Assembly: GCA_020152595.1 (NCBI GenBank) | Contig: JAIGNY010003184.1 | Location: 275,501 to 339,500, forward strand | DNA: 64,000 bases | Reading direction: 5' to 3' | Source of the DNA: Chiridota heheva | Lineage: Eukaryota; Echinodermata; Holothuroidea; Apodida; Chiridotidae | Shown: positions 53,601-59,600 of the stretch, piece by piece | Numbering within the stretch: position 1 is the stretch's first letter | Layout: each line of letters opens with the position of its first letter | The notes under the pieces: generated by a model | Database searches by the model: none | The model's input: only the letters and a program-made list of their open reading frames with translations | Told to the model about the DNA's origin: nothing | Program-made: the position numbers and the translations under genes

Positions 53601-56600
53601 GTAATGCACAACCTTGATTATTTGGCTTATTCCTTTTTTGAAAGAGGTAAATGTTTTAATAAAGCGAGAAAAAAAATACATGTAAACTGTTCTCGTTTTT
53701 CAGGCTTTTTACTTGGTGAGTGTACATGCATTTTAAATAATCTAAGACAGAAATTTTATAAAAGGATTAATGTTTAGGCATCATGTTTATAAATGCATTT
53801 AACTCACTGTTCAAAAGTTTTCGCAGTTGCAAATGACTCTCCTAAAGTCAGGCCAATTTACTCATTTGTTTGTTTGATGAGGGCTTAACGTAACCATGAC
53901 AACGAGGGTCAAATTGTGTCTGAGAGGTTAGATCATTTTAGAGGTAGGAAGAAAAGAAAACAGGGGGAGAATGAGAGAAATACAAGAACTATAAGTCACA
54001 AAGCTGGGATCGGGAGAAGAAGTGCAGGGGTGAAACAAAAAAAGTAGAGCGAGGGGGATGGGAGAGGAGGACTAAATATGGTTATAGAGGGAAACATGGT
54101 GAAGGAAGGAGATAATTCTATCCAGAGGGTTTTTCGAGAAGAACTCGGCAATTGAGTTGTGGTAAGCGAGGGAAGGCCAGGGAAGGTTGTACAGGGAGCA
54201 AGCAAGGAGAACATGATGGACTGTGAGGGCGCAATGGCAATTGTTGCAGAGGGGTTGGGGGGAGCCAATAAGGAAGTGGATGGGAGTAAGTGATGTGGGT
54301 GTGACCTATTCTAAGATGGGTAATATGAACGTTGTCGACACGAGAGAGGTTGATAAAGAAATACATTATAATCCTAATGTCCATGTTGGGGAGATTGTGT
54401 CATCCTGCCCAATATTTCAATGCAGAATTGAACAAAATGGCAGCCCCCATGTGTCGACTTCGAACATGAATAACTTGAGATAGGAATAAGATTTTGACTT
54501 GCTGTTTGTGGTAGTTGGTTAGGATTTTAATCCTCTATCAACTGAAATATTGATTGCATTAGACTTTATGTCTCCTTCAATGTTCGGAATTTAAAGCTCT
54601 TTCTAGTGAATATAAAAATATAAACAAGAGTCCGGGAGAATATGTGAAGATGGGTTCCCCACCTGTTCTCAGGACTTGGGGGTGGTTTGTTTGTTGATGA
54701 GGGCTTAATGGCACCACGACAATGAAGGTCAAATTGTGCCTGAAAGGTCAGATCATTTTAGAGGTGGGAAGGAAAGGAAACAGGGGGAGAATGAGAGAAA
54801 TTCAAGAACAAAAGGTCAGAAAGCTGTGATCGAGAGGGGAGGTGCATGGTTGAACCAAAAACAAAGTAGAGAAGGGGTGGAAGAGGAGAATTAAATATGG
54901 TTGTAGAGGGAAGCATGATGAAGGAAGGAGATAATTTTATTCAGAAGATTTTTCTGGAAGAACTCAGCAATTGAGTTGTGGGGAGCAAGAGAAGCTCTGG
55001 GAAGGTTGTACAGGGGGAAAGCAAGGAGAATGTGATGGATTGTGAGGGTGCAATGGTAATTGTTGCAGTGGGGTTGGGGGGAGCCAATAAGGAGAGCCAG
55101 GTAGATCGTAACCATGCTAATGTGCTGCATACACATGCTGTAGCACAAAGAGAGCTTAAGCATCAAATACAAATCCAAGAAGGATGAAGGACTGATTAAT
55201 CCCTAATCGTTCGCAACTTTTCAAAAACATTTAGCACAACTTTAAAATGATTAATCGCAAACATGCCAAGTGGGTGGCCTTGTGTATGAGCAGACCATAA
55301 ACTCTAAATTCAACTAACTGTTGGTGCAGTTCAAATACTAAACTAGGTTTATTGGGTGACAGTCTGTACATAAATTATTTTGCAACAGCTCTGTCATATA
55401 CCAGGAAAGTGACACTTCAACAGTGCAAATAAAGGGTTCCAAAATCATTAACATTTTCTGCTGATATTTTATTGCTACACCTGTTTGAAGGTCATGTAAG
55501 CCCAGGATCTTTATTTTCAACTAGTTTTATTAGACTAATGGGTAATTTTAAGACATAATATTTGCATTTTGGTAAAATTCTTAGCCTATTTTTTTTCTCC
55601 AAAAATGCATAATTTACTTCTGTGGGAACTGTATTGGTTCCAAGAAAATTTCATTAATTTTTATTGAACACTTAAAGTTTGTTCTTTTCCCCCGGATTTT
55701 GGGTGAAGCTTGGTTGCGATTAAACGCTCACAAATTTTGGTGAATTAAACATTTATTGAATTAATCGCAAATCAACATCGCAGAACGATGTGACAATATA
55801 TCCAACAATCAGTAGAGACCTCTGAACCAAGAAGCGCAGCACTCACCTTAGAATTAAAATGCATTTCTATAAATTTCCCAAATCTACTGCTGTTATTGTT
55901 TCGAACAGTTTTTGCATTTCCAAAGGCTTCGAGCAAGGGATTGGCCTCAACGATCCTTTGTTCTATGATACCAGCACTGTGTCCATGTGAATCTGTCAGG
56001 TACCTGGTGAATGAATCAAATAATTTGAAGGTTATATGGACATGTAGAGATTGTTTGTTTGATGAGGGCTTAACGGCACAATGACAACGAAGGTCATTGT
56101 GCCTGATTGATCACCACTGAAACGACTCCTTTGTGTTCCCGTTTTTTGCTTGTGTGTCCCCTGACTGTTGTTGGGTTGGTTTTTCGTGTGGCCTTTGGCC
56201 CCCTCCCCTTCCTTGTCCATGCTCATTCCTCATTCATTTGTGTTTACATCTTTTTGTTTTTGACTTTGCAGCTGTGGAGCCCAGTTGGTAAACAATAACA
56301 GTTTTGATTCGATTATACTTATCTGAAAGAGCTTACAATGCTGAATAGAATATTCTTTCGATAACATCACCTGTAGTATTCTACTTATAGCTAATCAAAG
56401 TTTGAAGAATATTTAAATCAGAATGGAGCAGTTGTGATATATGAAAGAAAAGTTTGTTTGATGAGGGCTTAACGGCACCACGACAGTGAGGGTCAAATTG
56501 TGTCTGAGAGGTTAGATCATTCCACAGGTAGGAAGGAAAAAACAGAGGGAGATTGAGAGAAACATGAGAACTAAAGCCAAAAGCTGGGATGAGACAGGAG

Positions 56601-59600
56601 GTGCATGGGTGAAGAAAAAAACAATGGGTGAAAGAAATGTTTGTTTGTTTGTTTGATGAGAGTTTAACGGCACCACAACAGCAAGGGTCAAATTGTGCCT
56701 GAGAGGTTAGATCATACCAGAGGTAGAAAGGAGAGTAAACAGGGGGAGATTGAGAGAAACACGAAAACTTAAAGCCGGAAAGCTGGGATCGAGACAGGAG
56801 GTGCATGGGTGAAGAAAAAAAACAATGGGTGAAAGAAATGTTTGTTTGTTTGATGAGAAAGTTTAACGGCACCAAAACAGCAAGGGTCAAATTGTGCGTG
56901 AGAGCTTAGATCATTCCAGAGGTAGGAAGGAGAGTAAACAGGGGGAGATTGAGAGAAAGAAAGAAAAGACAGCTTACTGATAATCTTTAATGCAATGCTA
57001 TAAATATCTGTCCTATATTTCAATCACTTAAAATCCTCAGACTGTTTTCTCCCACTAAATTTAATCTAAGGGTTTGATGGAGATTCAGAACTTCTTGGTC
57101 ATATTCAACTGGCTATCCCATTTAAAAACTGCTCATCAAACTGGCAGGCAAAAAACAAACCATGTAACTTGGGTGTAAATTTATACAGGTTTGACCATCC
57201 CAACTGGCAAAGATAGAAAACTGGTCATCAAACTGGCAGGCCAAAAACAAACCATATTCTTCTTGGTGTGAATTCGTTTGATCATACAACAGGCATTGCT
57301 ATAAAAAAAACTGGTCATCAAACTGGCAGGCAAAAAACAAACCATGTAACTTGTTGGTGTGAATTGGTTCGATCATACAACAGGCATTGCTAGAAAAGTG
57401 GTCATCAAACTGGCAGGAAAAAAACAAACAATGTAACTTCTTGGTGTGAATTGGTTTGATCATACAACATGCATTGCTAGAAAACTGGTCATCAAACTGG
57501 CAAGCAAAAAACAAACCATGTACCTTGTTGGTGTGAATTGGTTTGATCATACAACAGGCATTGCTAGAAAAGTGGTCATTAAACTGGCAGGCAAAAAACA
57601 AACCATGTCACTCCTTGGTGTGAATTGGTTTGATCATACAACAGTCATTGCTAGAAAACTGGTCATCAAACTGGCAGGCAAAAAACAAACCATGTAACTC
57701 CTTGGTGTGAATTGGTTTGATCATACAACAGGCATTGCTATAAAAAACTGGTCAATAAAGTGGCAGGCTAAAAACAAACCATGTAACTTCTTGGTGTGAA
57801 TTGGTTTGATCATACAACAGTCATTGCAAGAAAACTGGTCATCAAACTGGCAGGCTAAAAACAAACCATGTAACTTCATGGTGTGAATTGGTTTGATCAT
57901 ACAACAGGCATTGCTATAAAAAAAACTGGTCATTAAACTGGCAAGCAAAAAACAAACCATGTAACTTCTTGGTGTGAATTGGTTTGATCATACAACATGC
58001 ATTGCTAGAAAACTGGTCATCAAACTGGCAAGCAAAAAACAAACCATGTAACTTCATGGTGTGAATTGGTTTGATCATACAACAGGCATTGCTATAAAAC
58101 TGGTCATCAAACTGGCAAGCAAAAAACAAACCATGTAACTTGTTGGTGTGAATTGCTTTGATCATACAACAGGCATTGCTAGAAAACTGGTCATCAAACT
58201 GGCAGGCAAAAAACAAACCATGTAACTTCTTGGTGTGAATTGGTTTGATCATACAACAGTCATTGCTAGAAAACTGGTCATCAAACTGGCAGGCAAAAAA
58301 CAAACCATGTAACTTCTTGGTGTGAATTGGTTTGATCATACAACAGGCATTGCTAGAAAACTGGTCATCAAACTGGCAGGCAAAAAACAAACCATGTAAC
58401 TTCTTGGTGTGAATTGGTTTGATCATACAACAGTCATTGCTAGAAAACTGGTCATCAAACTGGCAGGCAAAAAACAAACCATGTAACTTCTTGGTGTGAA
58501 TTGGTTTGATCATACAACAGTCATTGCTAGAAAACTGGTCATCAAACTGGCAGGCTAAAAACAAACCATGTAACTCCTTGGTGTGAATTGGTTTGATCAT
58601 ACAACAGTCATTGCTAGAAAACTGGTCATCAAACTGGCAGTCAAAAAACAAACCATGTAATTTGTTGGTGTGAATTGATAGAGGTTTGATCATCCAACTG
58701 GCATTGCTAGAAAACTGGTCATCAAACTGGCAGACAAAAAGCAAACCATATAACTTGCGGGTGTTAACTGATACAAGTTTCATTACTTACATGTGTAACT
58801 TGGACCCTTAGTACTCTCTTGTACATTACTAGCATTTTCATTTGATAGCTACACCAAGGTGGTAATACAACAGGCATTGCTAAAAAAACTGGTCACTCAA
58901 CCAACTTTACACAAATTATGTCTGCTCGAACATGATTTTGGTTGCTATGGGCAACCAGATGAGCAAATTGTTCATCTTTAAGACTAGGGAGCGATGAGTA
59001 GTTACTCATTGCTTCCTAATTATAATCAGCACTGGTTTTCTTATTTTGAAATGTACTTTATTTAGGCTAGAATTACCTTAGAATGTATTTAGTGGATTCA
59101 GTCTTTCCTGCACCTGATTCACCACTTACAATAATGGACTGACTCTGCTTGCTGTTGACCATGTCACGGAAGGATTTGTCAGCTGAATGGGAAAACAAAA
59201 ATTGTATTTCACTGATGCAGCTTGATCTTCTATTTGAAAGAATATAGGGCTTTGCGATTTCGCTGATTAGCCTAAATGACAAAATTTCTGTACATTTAAA
59301 TGTTTAAGTGGAACCTTCCCCCTCCCCCCTCTTCCCCATGCACCACTAGCACAGAAAAGAGCTTTCATTCAACCCTCTGGCAAAGGGCCGTGATATTTAC
59401 GAAGCATGCATGCTGAAATCTTGGTCATATAACAAAAGATACATGGCATACATTTTAAACTTACCAATTGCAAATACGTGGGGAGGGAGTACACCCAGGG
59501 ATTTTCCAGCATACCTCCTTATGGTGTCATGTGAGTACAGATCCCCCATGTCCTTGTAGGGATTGATTGCTATAAGTATGTTTGCTACATAGGTCTGTAA

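Noticed and set aside
57914-58783. 289-residue minus-strand frame with repeated Cys/His blocks resembling zinc fingers
   Set aside because: It is the 87-bp minisatellite; Cys/His spacing does not fit a known finger, and it sits in an intron.
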